Shown: positions 23,691 to 37,412, counted from the first letter of the stretch. The stretch: 64,000 nt of DNA from Euonymus europaeus (GCA_963580455.1 OY756971.1:11369001-11433000), one strand, 5' to 3'. The notes: a model not told the origin generated them from the letters alone. Made by a program: numbers and translations.

Positions 23691-24339
23691 TTCTTCTATC
23701 TCAAATTTTACGAGTATAAGCTTCCTAGATTATTTCGATGCAAAAAACCTCAACTTTCTATGACAAATGCACAAAATTGTTAAAAGTTCCTCCATAGAGT
23801 GTGTTGAGCAACTTCGGACCATCAATGTTGTGTGTACACCTTTTATTGTTCTTCCATTTGAAATTTTACGACTATAAGCGTCAGGGAGTAATTAATTGCC
23901 AAAACCCCAACTTTCTATGAGAAATGGACAAAGCCATTAAAAGCTCCTCCATAGAGAGGGCTCAGCAAGTTCGGACCATCAAAGTTTCTTGGTGTACAAT
24001 TTGTATTGTTTTTCTATGTCAAATTTTAGGAGTATAAGCTTCCTAGATTATTTTAATGCCAGAACAACAAGTTTCTATGAGAAATGTACAAAATTGTTAA
24101 AAGCTCCTCCAAATAGAAAGTTGAGCAACTTCGGACCGTCAAAGTTGCTCGGTGTACACTTTTTATTGTGCTTCTATGTCAAATTTTACGAGTATAAGCT
24201 TTCTAGATTATTTCGATGCAAAAACCCCAACTTTCTATGACAAATGCACAAAACCGTTAAAAGCTCCTCCATAGAGAGAGTTGAGCAACTTCGAACAAGA
24301 AAAATTGCTCGATATACACTTTTTAATGTTCTTCTATGT

Positions 24340-26569
24340 CAAATTTTACAAGTATAAGCTTCCTAGATTATTTCGATGCCAAAACACCAACTTTCTATGA
24401 CAAATGAAAAAACCGTTAAAAGCTCCTCCATAGAGAGAGTTGAGCAACTTCGGAACAGAAAAGTTGCTTGGTGTACACTTTTTATTGTTCTTCTATGTAA
24501 AATTTTACGAGTATAAGCTTCCTAGATTATTTCGATGCAAAAACCACAACTTTCTATGACAAATGCACAAAATTGTTAAAAGCTCCTCCATAGAGAGAGT
24601 TGAGCAACTTCGAAATAGAAAACTTGCTCGTTATCCACTTTTTAATGTTCTTCTATGTCAAATTTTATGAGTATAAGCATCAAAGATTATTTCGTTGCCA
24701 AAACACCAACTTTCTATAACAAATGGAAAAAACCGTTAAAAGCTTCTCCATGGAGAGAGTTGAGCAACTTCAAACCAGAAAAGTTGCTCGGCATACACTT
24801 TTTAATGTTCTTCTATGTCAAATTTTACGAGTATAAGCTTCCTAGATTATTTCGATGCAAAAACTCCAACTTTGTATGACAAATGCACAAAATTGTTAAA
24901 AGCTCCTCCATAGAGTGTGTTGAGCAACTTCGGACCATCAATGTTGTGTGTACACCTTTTATTGTTCTTCCATTTGAAATTTTACGAGTATAAGCGTCAG
25001 GGAGTAATTAATTGGCAAAACCCCAACTTTCTATGAGAAATGGACAAAGCCATTAAAAGCTCCTCCATAGAGAGGGCTCAGCAAGTTCGGACCATCAAAG
25101 TTTCTTGGTATACAATTTGTATTGTTTTTCAATGTCAAATTTTATGAGTATAGGCTTCCTAGATTATTTCGATGCCAAAACACCAAGTTTCTATGAGAAA
25201 TGGACAAAGCCATTAAAAGCTCCTCCATAGAGAGAGTTCACCAAGTTCGGACCATCAAAGTTGCTTGGTGTACACTTTGTATTGTTTTTCTATGTCAAAT
25301 TTTAAAAGTAAGAGCTTCCTAGATTATTTCGATGCCAAAAAACCAACTTTCTATGACAAATGAACAAAACCGTTAAAAGCTCCTCCATAGAGAGAGTTGA
25401 GAAACTGCGTAACAGAAAAGTTGCTCGGTGTACACTTTTTATTGTTCTTCTATGTAAAATTTTACGAGTATAAGCTTCCTAGATTATTTCAATGCAAAAA
25501 CCACAACTTTCTATGACAAATGCACAAAATTGTTAAAAGCTCCTCCATAGAGAGAGTTGAGCAACTTCGAAACAGAAAACTTGCTCGTTATAAACTTTTT
25601 AATGTTCTTCTATGTCAAATTTTATGAGTATAAGCTTCATAGATTATTTCGATGCAAAAACTCCAACTTTCTATGACAAATGCACAAAATTGTTAAAAGC
25701 TCCTCCATAGAGTGTGTTGAGCAACTTCGGACCATCAATGTTGTGTGTACACCTTTTATTGTTCTTCCATTTGAAATTTTACAAGTATAAGCGTCAGGGA
25801 GTAATTAATTGCCAAAACCCCAACTTTCTATGAGAAATGGACAAAGCCATTAAAAGCTCCTCTATAGAGAGGGCTCAGCAAGTTCGGACCATCAAAGTTT
25901 CTTGGTGTACAATTTGTATTGTTTTTCTATGTCAAATTTTAGGAGTATATGCTTCCTAGATTATTTTAATGACAAAACACCAAGTTTCTATGAGAAATGT
26001 ACAAAATTGCTAAAAGCTCTCTTATATAGAGAGTTGAGCGACTTCGGACCATCAAAGTTGCTCGGTGTACACTTTTTAATGTTCTTCTATGTCAAATTTT
26101 ACGAGTATAAGCATCCAAGATTATTTTGATGCCAAAAAACTAACTTTATATAACAAATAGACAAAACCGTTAAAAGCTCCTCCATAGAGAGAGTTGGGCA
26201 ACTTCGAACCAGAAAAGTTGCTCGGTGTACACTTTTTAATGTTCTTCTATGTCAAATTTTACGAGTATAAGCTTCCTAGATTATTTCGATGCAAAAATCC
26301 CAACTTTCTATGACAAATGCACAAAATTGTTAAAAGTTCCTCCATAGAGTGTGTTGAGCAACTTCGGACCATCAATGTTGTGTGTACACCTTTTATTGTT
26401 CTTCAATTTGAAATTTTACGAGTATAAGCGTCAGGGAGTAATTAATTGCCAAAACCCCAACTTTCTATGAGAAATGGACAAAGCCATTAAAAGCTCCTCC
26501 ATAGAGAGGGCTCAGCAAGTTCGGACCATCAAAGTTTCTTGGTGTACAATTTGTATTGTTTTTCTATGT
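24340..26569 (+). repeat. 2,230-bp 14-mer HOR, copy 1
   Basis: It matches 26,570-28,799 at an offset of exactly 2,230 and is immediately adjacent to it. Markers are GACAAATGAAAAAACCG, GCATCAAAGATTATTTCGTT, GAAAGTTGGCAAAAC-like B2 heads (AATTGGCAAAACC) and CTGCGTAACAG. Differences are a few single bases, such as TATCCAC against TATACAC near 24,633 and TATATAGAGAG near 26,020 against TATAGAGAGAG. Confidence 0.88.
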
Positions 26570-28799
26570 CAAATTTTACAAGTAAAAGCTTCCTAGATTA
26601 TTTCGATGCCAAAACACCAACTTTCTATGACAAATGAAAAAACCGTTAAAAGCTCCTCCATAGAGAGAGTTGAGCAACTTCGGAACAGAAAAGTTGCTTG
26701 GTGTACTCTTTTTATTGTTCTTCTATGTAAAATTTTACGAGTATAAGCTTCCTAGATTATTTCGATGCAAAAACCACAACTTTCTATGACAAATGCACAA
26801 AATTGTTAAAAGCTCCTCCATAGAGAGAGTTGAGCAACTTCGAAATAGAAAACTTGCTCGTTATACACTTTTTAATGTTCTTCTATGTCAAATTTTATGA
26901 GTATAAGCATCAAAGATTATTTCGTTGCCAAAACACCAACTTTCTATAACAAATGGAAAAAACCGTTAAAAGCTTCTCCATGGAGAGAGTTGAGCAACTT
27001 CAAACCAGAAAAGTTGCTCGGCATACACTTTTTAATGTTCTTCTATGTCAAATTTTACGAGTATAAGCTTCCTAGATTATTTCGATGCAAAAACTCCAAC
27101 TTTGTATGACAAATGCACAAAATTGTTAAAAGCTCCTCCATAGAGTGTGTTGAGCAACTTCGGACCATCAATGTTGTGTGTACACCTTTTATTGTTCTTC
27201 CATTTGAAATTTTACGAGTATAAGCGTCAGGGAGTAATTAATTGGCAAAACCCCAACTTTTTATGAGAAATGGACAAAGCAATTAAAAGCTCCTCCATAG
27301 AGAGGGCTCAGCAAGTTCGGACCATCAAAGTTTCTTGGTGTACAATTTGTATTGTTTTTCAATGTCAAATTTTATGAGTATAGGCTTCCTAGATTATTTC
27401 GATGCCAAAACACCAAGTTTCTATGAGAAATGGACAAAGCCATTAAAAGCTCCTCCATAGAGAGAGTTCACCAAGTTCGGACCATCAAAGTTGCTTGGTG
27501 TACACTTTGTATTGTTTTTCTATGTCAAATTTTAAAAGTAAAAGCTTCCTAGATTATTTCGATGCCAAAAAACCAACTTTCTATGACAAATGAACAAAAC
27601 CGTTAAAAGCTCCTCCATAGAGAGAGTTGAGAAACTGCGTAACAGAAAAGTTGCTCGGTGTACACTTTTTATTGTTCTTCTATGTAAAATTTTACGAGTA
27701 TAAGCTTCCTAGATTATTTCAATGCAAAAACCACAACTTTCTATGACAAATGCACAAAATTGTTAAAAGCTCCTCCATAGAGAGAGTTGAGCAACTTCGA
27801 AACAGAAAACTTGCTCGTTATACACTTTTTAATGTTCTTCTATGTCAAATTTTATGAGTATAAGCTTCATAGATTATTTCGATGCAAAAACTCCAACTTT
27901 CTATGACAAATGCACAAAATTGTTAAAAGGTCCTCCATAGAGTGTGTTGAGCAACTTCGGACCATCAATGTTGTGTGTACACCTTTTATTGTTCTTCCAT
28001 TTGAAATTTTACGAGTATAAGCGTCAGGGAGTAATTAATTGCCAAAACCCCAACTTTCTATGAGAAATGGACAAAGCCATTAAAAGCTCCTCTATAGAGA
28101 GGGCTCAGCAAGTTCGGACCATCAAAGTTTCTTGGTGTACAATTTGTATTGTTTTTCTATGTCAAATTTTAGGAGTATATGCTTCCTAGATTATTTTAAT
28201 GACAAAACACCAAGTTTCTATGAGAAATGTACAAAATTGCTAAAAGCTCTCTTATAGAGAGAGTTGAGCGACTTCGGACCATCAAAGTTGCTCGGTGTAC
28301 ACTTTTTAATGTTCTTCTATGTCAAATTTTACGAGTATAAGCATCCAAGATTATTTTGATGCCAAAAAACTAACTTTATATAACAAATAGACAAAACCGT
28401 TAAAAGCTCCTCCATCGAGAGAGTTGGGCAACTTCGAACCAGAAAAGTTGCTCGGTGTACACTTTTTAATGTTCTTCTATGTCAAATTTTACGAGTATAA
28501 GCTTCCTAGATTATTTTGATGCAAAAATCCCAACTTTCTATGACAAATGCACAAAATTGTTAAAAGTTCCTCCATAGAGTGTGTTGAGCAACTTCGGACC
28601 ATCAATGTTGTGTGTACACCTTTTATTGTTCTTCAATTTGAAATTTTACGAGTATAAGCGTCAGGGAGTAATTAATTGCCAAAACCCCAACTTTCTATGA
28701 GAAATGGACAAAGCCATTAAAAGCTCCTCCATAGAGAGGGCTCAGCAAGTTCGAACCATCAAAGTTTCTTGGTGTACAATTTGTATTGTTTTTCTATGT
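26570..28799 (+). repeat. 2,230-bp 14-mer HOR, copy 2
   Basis: Tandem partner of 24,340-26,569. It overlaps the left edge of the 1,753-bp HOR array, which starts near 27,850. The last B2 monomers of the duplication therefore also act as the entry to that array. Confidence 0.88.
27850..28768 (+). repeat. 1,753-bp HOR array, left partial unit
   Basis: Sequence from about 27,850 already matches positions 1,753-1,754 bases downstream. A one-base difference (AAAACCCCAAC here, AAAACCCAAC in later units) shifts the offset from 1,754 to 1,753. The unit is partial because one monomer (GCATCCAAG / ATAACAAATGG) is missing in front of it. Confidence 0.8.
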
Positions 28800-30521
28800 C
28801 AAATTTTAGGAGTATATGCTTCCTAGATTATTTTAATGCCAAAACACCAAGTTTCTATGAGAAATGTACAAAATTGTTAAAAGCTCCTCCAAATAGAAAG
28901 TTGAGCAACTTCGGACCATCAAAGTTGCTCGGTGTACAGTTTTTATTGTGCTTCTATGTCAAATTTTACGAGTATAAGCTTCCTAGATTATTTCGATGCA
29001 AAAACCCCAACTTTCTATGACAAATGCACAAAACCGTTAAAAGCTCCTCTATAGAGAGAGTTGAGCAACTTCGGACAAGAAAAATTGCTCGATATACACT
29101 TTTTAATGTTCTTCTATGTCAAATTTTACAAGTATAAGCTTCCTAGATTATTTCGATGCCAAAACACCAACTTTCTATGACAAATGAACAAAACCGTTAA
29201 AAGCTCCTCCATAGAGAGAGTTGAGCAACTTCGGAACAGAAAAGTTGCTCGGTGTACACTTTTTATTGTTCTTTTATGTAAAATTTTACGAGTATAAGCT
29301 TCCTAGATTATTTCGATGCAAAAACCACAACTTTCTATGACAAATGCACAAAATTGTTAAAAGCTCCTCCATAGAGAGAGTTGAGCAACTTCGAAACAGA
29401 AAACATGCTCGTTATACACTTTTCAATGTTCTTCTATGTCAAATTTTACGAGTATAAGCATCCAAGATTATTTCGATGCCAAAACACCAACTTTCTATAA
29501 CAAATGGAAAAAACCGTTAAAAGCTTCTCCATAGAGAGAGTTGAGCAACTTCGAACCAGAAAAGTTGCTCGGCATACACTTTTTAATATTCTTCTATGTC
29601 AAATTTTACGAGTATAAGCTTCATAGATTATTTCGATGCAAAAACTCCAACTTTCTATGACAAATGCACAAAATTGTTAAAAGCTCCTCCATAGAGTGTG
29701 TTGAGCAACTTCGTACCATCAATGTTGTGTGTACACCTTTTATTGTTCTTCCATTTGAAATTTTACGAGTATAAGCGTCAGGGAGTAATTAATTGCCAAA
29801 ACCCAACTTTCTATGAGAAATGGACAAAACCATTAAAAGCTCCTCCATAGAGAGGGCTCAGCAAGTTCGGACCATCAAAGTTTCTTGGTGTACAATTTGT
29901 ATTGTTTTTCTATGTCAAATTTTAGGAGTATATGCTTCCTAGATTATTTTAATGACAAAACACCAAGTTTCTATGAGAAATGTACAAAATTGCTAAAAGC
30001 TCTCTTATAGAGAGAGTTGAGCGACTTCGGACCATCAAAGTTGCTCGGTGTACACTTTTTAATGTTCTTCTATGTCAAATTTTACGAGTATAAGCATCCA
30101 AGATTATTTTGATGCCAAAAAACTAACTTTATATAACAAATAGACAAAACCGTTAAAAGCTCCTCCATAGAGAGAGTTGGGCAACTTCGAACCAGAAAAG
30201 TTGCTCGGTGTACACTTTTTAATGTTCTTCTATGTCAAATTTTACGAGTATAAGCTTCCTAGATTATTTCGATGCAAAAATCCCAACTTTCTATGACAAA
30301 TGCACAAAATTGTTAAAAGTTCCTCCATAGAGTGTGTTGAGCAACTTCGGACCATCAATGTTGTGTGTACACCTTTTATTGTTCTTCAATTTGAAATTTT
30401 ACGAGTATAAGCGTCAGGGAGTAATTAATTGCCAAAACCCCAACTTTCTATGAGAAATGGACAAAGCCATTAAAAGCTCCTCCATAGAGAGGGCTCAGCA
30501 AGTTCGGACCATCAAAGTTTC
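28769..30521 (+). repeat. 1,753-bp 11-mer HOR, unit 1
   Basis: This is the first full unit, counted from the TGTACAATTTGTATTG of a B2 monomer. It contains TTTTAGGAGTATATGC, CTCCAAATAGAAAGTTGAGC, CGATATACAC, GTAACTT-free GGAACAGAAAAG, ACATGCTCGTTATAC, GCATAC and the ATAACAAATAGAC monomer. It differs from other units by ACTTTTCAATG near 29,420. Confidence 0.92.
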
Positions 30522-32274
30522 TTGGTGTACAATTTGTATTGTTTTTCTATGTCAAATTTTAGGAGTATATGCTTCCTAGATTATTTTAATGCCAAAACAC
30601 CAAGTTTCTATGAGAAATGTACAAAATTGTTAAAAGCTCCTCCAAATAGAAAGTTGAGCAACTTCGGACCATCAAAGTTGCTCGGTGTACAGTTTTTATT
30701 GTGCTTCTATGTCAAATTTTACGAGTATAAGCTTCCTAGATTATTTCGATGCAAAAACCCCAACTTTCTATGACAAATGCACAAAACCGTTAAAAGCTCC
30801 TCTATAGAGAGAGTTGAGCAACTTCGGACAAGAAAAATTGCTCGATATACACTTTTTAATGTTCTTCTATGTCAAATTTTACAAGTATAAGCTTCCTAGA
30901 TTATTTCGATGCCAAAACACCAACTTTCTATGACAAATGAACAAAACCGTTAAAAGCTCCTCCATAGAGAGAGTTGAGCAACTTCGGAACAGAAAAGTTG
31001 CTCGGTGTACACTTTTTATTGTTCTTTTATGTAAAATTTTACGAGTATAAGCTTCCTAGATTATTTCGATGCAAAAACCACAACTTTCTATGACAAATGC
31101 ACAAAATTGTTAAAAGCTCCTCCATAGAGAGAGTTGAGCAACTTCGAAACAGAAAACATGCTCGTTATACACTTTTTAATGTTCTTCTATGTCAAATTTT
31201 ACGAGTATAAGCATCCAAGAATATTTCGATGCCAAAACACCAACTTTCTATAACAAATGGAAAAAACCGTTAAAAGCTTCCCAATAGAGAGAGTTGAGCA
31301 ACTTCGAACCAGAAAAGTTGCTCGGCATACACTTTTTAATATTCTTCTATGTCAAATTTTACGAGTATAAGCTTCATAGATTATTTCGATGCAAAAACTC
31401 CAACTTTCTATGACAAATGCACAAAATTGTTAAAAGCTCCTCCATAGAGTGTGTTGAGCAACTTCGTACCATCAATGTTGTGTGTACACCTTTTATTGTT
31501 CTTCCATTTGAAATTTTACGAGTATAAGCGTCAGGGAGTAATTAATTGCCAAAACCCAACTTTCTATGAGAAATGGACAAAGCCATTAAAAGCTCCTCCA
31601 TAGAGAGGGCTCAGCAAGTTCGGACCATCAAAGTTTCTTGGTGTACAATTTGTATTGTTTTTCTATGTCAAATTTTAGGAGTATATGCTTCCTAGATTAT
31701 TTTAATGACAAAACACCAAGTTTCTATGAGAAATGTACAAAATTGCTAAAAGCTCTCTTATAGAGAGAGTTGAGCGACTTCGGACCATCAAAGTTGCTCG
31801 GTGTACACTTTTTAATGTTCTTCTATGTCAAATTTTACGAGTATAAGCATCCAAGATTATTTTGATGCCAAAAAACTAACTTTATATAACAAATAGACAA
31901 AACCGTTAAAAGCTCCTCCATAGAGAGAGTTGGGCAACTTCGAACCAGAAAAGTTGCTCGGTGTACACTTTTTAATGTTCTTCTATGTCAAATTTTACGA
32001 GTATAAGCTTCCTAGATTATTTCGATGCAAAAATCCCAACTTTCTATGACAAATGCACAAAATTGTTAAAAGTTCCTCCATAGAGTGTGTTGAGCAACTT
32101 CGGACCATCAATGTTGTGTGTACACCTTTTATTGTTCTTCAATTTGAAATTTTACGAGTATAAGCGTCAGGGAGTAATTAATTGCCAAAACCCCAACTTT
32201 CTATGAGAAATGGACAAAGCCATTAAAAGCTCCTCCATAGAGAGGGCTCAGCAAGTTCGGACCATCAAAGTTTC
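30522..32274 (+). repeat. 1,753-bp 11-mer HOR, unit 2
   Basis: It is displaced exactly 1,753 bases and is almost identical to unit 1. It carries CCAAGAATATTTCG (near 31,216) and GCTTCCCAATAGAG (near 31,277). Both are shared with unit 3 but not with units 1 or 4. Confidence 0.93.
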
Positions 32275-34027
32275 TTGGTGTACAATTTGTATTGTTTTTC
32301 TATGTCAAATTTTAGGAGTATATGCTTCCTAGATTATTTTAATGCCAAAACACCAAGTTTCTATGAGAAATGTACAAAATTGTTAAAAGCTCCTCCAAAT
32401 AGAAAGTTGAGCAACTTCGGACCATCAAAGTTGCTCGGTGTACAGTTTTTATTGTGCTTCTATGTCAAATTTTACGAGTATAAGCTTCCTAGATTATTTC
32501 GATGCAAAAACCCCAACTTTCTATGACAAATGCACAAAACCGTTAAAAGCTCCTCTATAGAGAGAGTTGAGCAACTTCGGACAAGAAAAATTGCTCGATA
32601 TACACTTTTTAATGTTCTTCTATGTCAAATTTTACAAGTATAAGCTTCCTAGATTATTTCGATGCCAAAACACCAACTTTCTATGACAAATGAACAAAAC
32701 CGTTAAAAGCTCCTCCATAGAGAGAGTTGAGCAACTTCGGAACAGAAAAGTTGCTCGGTGTACACTTTTTATTGTTCTTTTATGTAAAATTTTACGAGTA
32801 TAAGCTTCCTAGATTATTTCGATGCAAAAACCACAACTTTCTATGACAAATGCACAAAATTGTTAAAAGCTCCTCCATAGAGAGAGTTGAGCAACTTCGA
32901 AACAGAAAACATGCTCGTTATACACTTTTTAATGTTCTTCTATGTCAAATTTTACGAGTATAAGCATCCAAGAATATTTCGATGCCAAAACACCAACTTT
33001 CTATAACAAATGGAAAAAACCGTTAAAAGCTTCCCAATAGAGAGAGTTGAGCAACTTCGAACCAGAAAAGTTGCTCGGCATACACTTTTTAATATTCTTC
33101 TATGTCAAATTTTACGAGTATAAGCTTCATAGATTATTTCGATGCAAAAACTCCAACTTTCTATGACAAATGCACAAAATTGTTAAAAGCTCCTCCATAG
33201 AGTGTGTTGAGCAACTTCGTACCATCAATGTTGTGTGTACACCTTTTATTGTTCTTCCATTTGAAATTTTACGAGTATAAGCGTCAGGGAGTAATTAATT
33301 GCCAAAACCCAACTTTCTATGAGAAATGGACAAAGCCATTAAAAGCTCCTCCATAGAGAGGGCTCAGCAAGTTCGGACCATCAAAGTTTCTTGGTGTACA
33401 ATTTGTATTGTTTTTCTATGTCAAATTTTAGGAGTATATGCTTCCTAGATTATTTTAATGACAAAACACCAAGTTTCTATGAGAAATGTACAAAATTGCT
33501 AAAAGCTCTCTTATAGAGAGAGTTGAGCGACTTCGGACCATCAAAGTTGCTCGGTGTACACTTTTTAATGTTCTTCTATGTCAAATTTTACGAGTATAAG
33601 CATCCAAGATTATTTTGATGCCAAAAAACTAACTTTATATAACAAATAGACAAAACCGTTAAAAGCTCCTCCATAGAGAGAGTTGGGCAACTTCGAACCA
33701 GAAAAGTTGCTCGGTGTACACTTTTTAATGTTCTTCTATGTCAAATTTTACGAGTATAAGCTTCCTAGATTATTTCGATGCAAAAATCCCAACTTTCTAT
33801 GACAAATGCACAAAATTGTTAAAAGTTCCTCCATAGAGTGTGTTGAGCAACTTCGGACCATCAATGTTGTGTGTACACCTTTTATTGTTCTTCAATTTGA
33901 AATTTTACGAGTATAAGCGTCAGGGAGTAATTAATTGCCAAAACCCCAACTTTCTATGAGAAATGGACAAAGCCATTAAAAGCTCCTCCATAGAGAGGGC
34001 TCAGCAAGTTCGGACCATCAAAGTTTC
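32275..34027 (+). repeat. 1,753-bp 11-mer HOR, unit 3
   Basis: Exactly 1,753 bases after unit 2. It shares the derived CCAAGAATATTTCG and GCTTCCCAATAGAG with unit 2, and I saw no difference between units 2 and 3 on reading. Confidence 0.93.
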
Positions 34028-35150
34028 TTGGTGTACAATTTGTATTGTTTTTCTATGTCAAATTTTAGGAGTATATGCTTCCTAGATTATTTTAATGCCA
34101 AAACACCAAGTTTCTATGAGAAATGTACAAAATTGTTAAAAGCTCCTCCAAATAGAAAGTTGAGCAACTTCGGACCATCAAAGTTGCTCGGTGTACAGTT
34201 TTTATTGTGCTTCTATGTCAAATTTTACGAGTATAAGCTTCCTAGATTATTTCGATGCAAAAACCCCAACTTTCTATGACAAATGCACAAAACCGTTAAA
34301 AGCTCCTCTATAGAGAGAGTTGAGCAACTTCGGACAAGAAAAATTGCTCGATATACACTTTTTAATGTTCTTCTATGTCAAATTTTACAAGTATAAGCTT
34401 CCTAGATTATTTCGATGCCAAAACACCAACTTTCTATGACAAATGAACAAAACCGTTAAAACCTCCTCCATAGAGAGAGTTGAGCAACTTCGGAACAGAA
34501 AAGTTGCTCGGTGTACACTTTTTATTGTTCTTTTATGTAAAATTTTACGAGTATAAGCTTCCTAGATTATTTCGATGCAAAAACCACAACTTTCTATGAC
34601 AAATGCACAAAATTGTTAAAAGCTCCTCCATAGAGAGAGTTGAGCAACTTCGAAACAGAAAACATGCTCGTTATACACTTTTTAATGTTCTTCTATGTCA
34701 AATTTTACGAGTATAAGCATCCAAGATTATTTCGATGCCAAAACACCAACTTTCTATAACAAATGGAAAAAACCGTTAAAAGCTTCTCCATAGAGAGAGT
34801 TGAGCAACTTCGAACCAGAAAAGTTGCTCGGCATACACTTTTTAATATTCTTCTATGTCAAATTTTACGAGTATAAGCTTCATAGATTATTTCGATGCAA
34901 AAACTCCAACTTTCTATGACAAATGCACAAAATTGTTAAAAGCTCCTCCATAGAGTGTGTTGAGCAACTTCGTACCATCAATGTTGTGTGTACACCTTTT
35001 ATTGTTCTTCCATTTGAAATTTTACGAGTATAAGCGTCAGGGAGTAATTAATTGCCAAAACCCAACTTTCTATGAGAAATGGACAAAGCCATTAAAAGCT
35101 CCTCCATAGAGAGGGCTCAGCAAGTTTGGACCATCAAAGTTTCTTGGTGT
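34028..35150 (+). repeat. 1,753-bp 11-mer HOR, unit 4 (partial)
   Basis: It matches the first 1,120 or so bases of the unit. It has the same CCAAGATTATTTCG and GCTTCTCCATAGAG forms as unit 1 and a private AAAACCTCCTCC near 34,459. The array ends near 35,150, where CAATTTGTATTG with GGAGTATATGC gives way to CACTTTGTATTG with ATGAGTATAAGC. Confidence 0.9.
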
Positions 35151-36204
35151 ACACTTTGTATTGTTTTTCTATGTCAAACTTTATGAGTATAAGCTTCCTA
35201 GATTATTTCGATGCCAAAACACCAAATTTCTATGAGAAATGTACAAAATTGTTAAAAGCTCCCTTATAGAGAGAGTTGAGCAACTTTGGACCATCAAAGT
35301 TGCTCGGTGTACACTTTCTATTGTGCTTCTATTTCAAATTTTACGAGTATAAGCTTCCTAGATTATTTCGATGCAAAAACCCCAACTTTCTATGAGAAAT
35401 GGACAAAGCCATTAAAAGCTCCTCCATAGAGAGAGTTCACCAAGTTCGGACCATCAAAGTTGCTTGGTGTACACTTTGTATTGTTTTTCTATGTCAAATT
35501 TTACAAGTAAAAGCTTCCTAGATTATTTCGATGCCAAAACACAAACTTTCTATGACAAATGAACAAAACCGTTAAAAGCTCCTCCATAGAGAGAGTTGGG
35601 AAACTGCGTAACAGAAAAGTTGCTCGGTGTACACTTTTTATTGTTCTTCTATGTAAAATTTTACGAGTATAAGCTTCCTAGATTATTTCAATGGAAAAAC
35701 CACAACTTTCTATGACAAATGCACAAAATTGTTAAAAGCTCCTCCATAGAGAGACTTGAGCAACTTCGAAACAGAAAACTTGCTCGTTATACACTTTTTA
35801 ATGTTCTTCTATGTCAAATTTTATGAGTATAAGCTTCATAGATTATTTCGATGCAAAAACTCCAACTTTCTATGACAAATGCACAAAATTGTTAAAAGCT
35901 CCTCCATAGAGTGTGTTGAGCAACTTCGGACCATCAATGTTGTGTGTACACCTTTTATTGTTCTTCCATTTGAAATTTTACGAGTATAAGCGTCAGGGAG
36001 TAATTAATTGCCAAAACCCCAACTTTCTATGAGAAATGGACAAAGCCATTAAAAGCTCTTCCATAGAGAGGGCTCAGCAAGTTCGGACCATCAAAGTTTC
36101 TTGGTGTACACTTTGTATTGTTTTTCTATGTCAAATTTTATGAGTATAAGCTTCCTAGATTATTTCGATGCAAAAACCCCAACTTTCTATGACAAATGCA
36201 CAAA

Positions 36205-37412
36205 ATTGTTAAAAGTTCCTCCATAGAGTGTGTTGAGCAACTTCGGACCATCAATGTTGTGTGTACACCTTTTATTGTTCTTCCATTTGAAATTTTACGA
36301 GTATAAGCGTCAGGGAGTAATTAATTGCCAAAACCCCAACTTTCTATGAGAAATGGACAAAGATATTAAAAGCTCCTCCATAGAGAGGGCTCAGCAAGTT
36401 CGGACCATCAAAGTTTCTTGGTGTACACTTTGTATTGTTTTCTATGTCAAATTTTATGAGTATAAGTTTCCTAGATTATTTCAATGCCAAAACACCAAGT
36501 TTCTATGAGAAATGTACAAAATTGTTAAAAGCTCCCTTATAGAGAGAGTTGAGCAACTTCGGACCATCAAAGTTGCTCGGTGTACACTTTTTATTGTGCT
36601 TTTATGTCAAATTTTACGAGTATAGGCTTCCTAGATTATTTCGATGCAAATACCCCAACTTTCTATGAGAAATGGACAAAGCCATTAAAAGCTCCTCCAT
36701 AGAGAGAGTTCACCAAGTTCGGACCATCAAAGTTGCTTGGTGTACACTTTGTATTGTTTTTCTATGTCAAATTTTACAAGTAAAAGCTTCCTAGATTATT
36801 TCGATGCCAAAACACAAACTTTCTATGACAAATGAACAAAACCGTTAAAAGCTCCTCCATAGAGAGAGTTGAGAAACTGCGTAACAGAAAAGTTGCTCGG
36901 TGTACACTTTTTATTGTTCTTCTATGTAAAATTTTACGAGTATAAGCTTCCTAGATTATTTCAATGCAAAAACCACAACTTTCTATGACAAATGCACAAA
37001 ATTGTTAAAAGCTCCTCCATAGAGAGAGTTGAGCAACTTCGAAACAAAAAACTTGCTCGTTATACACTTTTTAATGTTCTTCTATGTCAAATTTTATGAG
37101 TATAAGCTTCATAGATTATTTCGATGCAAAAACTCCAACTTTCTATGACAAATGCACAAAATTGTTAAAAGCTCCTCCATAGAGTGTGTTGAGCAACTTC
37201 GGACCATCAATGTTGTGTGTACACCTTTTATTGTTCTTCCATTTGAAATTTTACGAGTATAAGCGTCAGGGAGTAATTAATTGCCAAAACCCCAACTTTC
37301 TATGAGAAATGGACAAAGCCATTAAAAGCTCCTCCATAGAGAGGGCTCAGCAAGTTTGGACCATCAAAGTTTCTTGGTGTACAATTTGTATTGTTTTTCT
37401 ATGTCAAATTTT
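36205..37412 (+). repeat. 1,910-bp period duplication, left copy
   Basis: It matches 38,115-39,322. A shared rare variant is AAAGATATTAAAAGC in a B2 monomer (36,360 and 38,270), and both have GATGCAAATACCCC. Confidence 0.8.

Larger units (their letters stand above)
19902..23875 (+). repeat. Super-unit U2 (3,974 bp, 25 monomers)
   Basis: It follows the order of U1. Relative to U1 it gains two extra 476-bp trimers and lacks one A-B dimer (the one near 17,520). The monomer arithmetic closes: 21 + 6 - 2 = 25. It also contains a replaced patch at about 23,470-23,690. Confidence 0.8.

Noticed and set aside
28769..34279. Assembly duplication artefact as the cause of the near-identical 1,753-bp units
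   Set aside because: Each unit other than the 2/3 pair has private or partially shared variants, which argues for real copies. It is not excluded for units 2 and 3 without read data.
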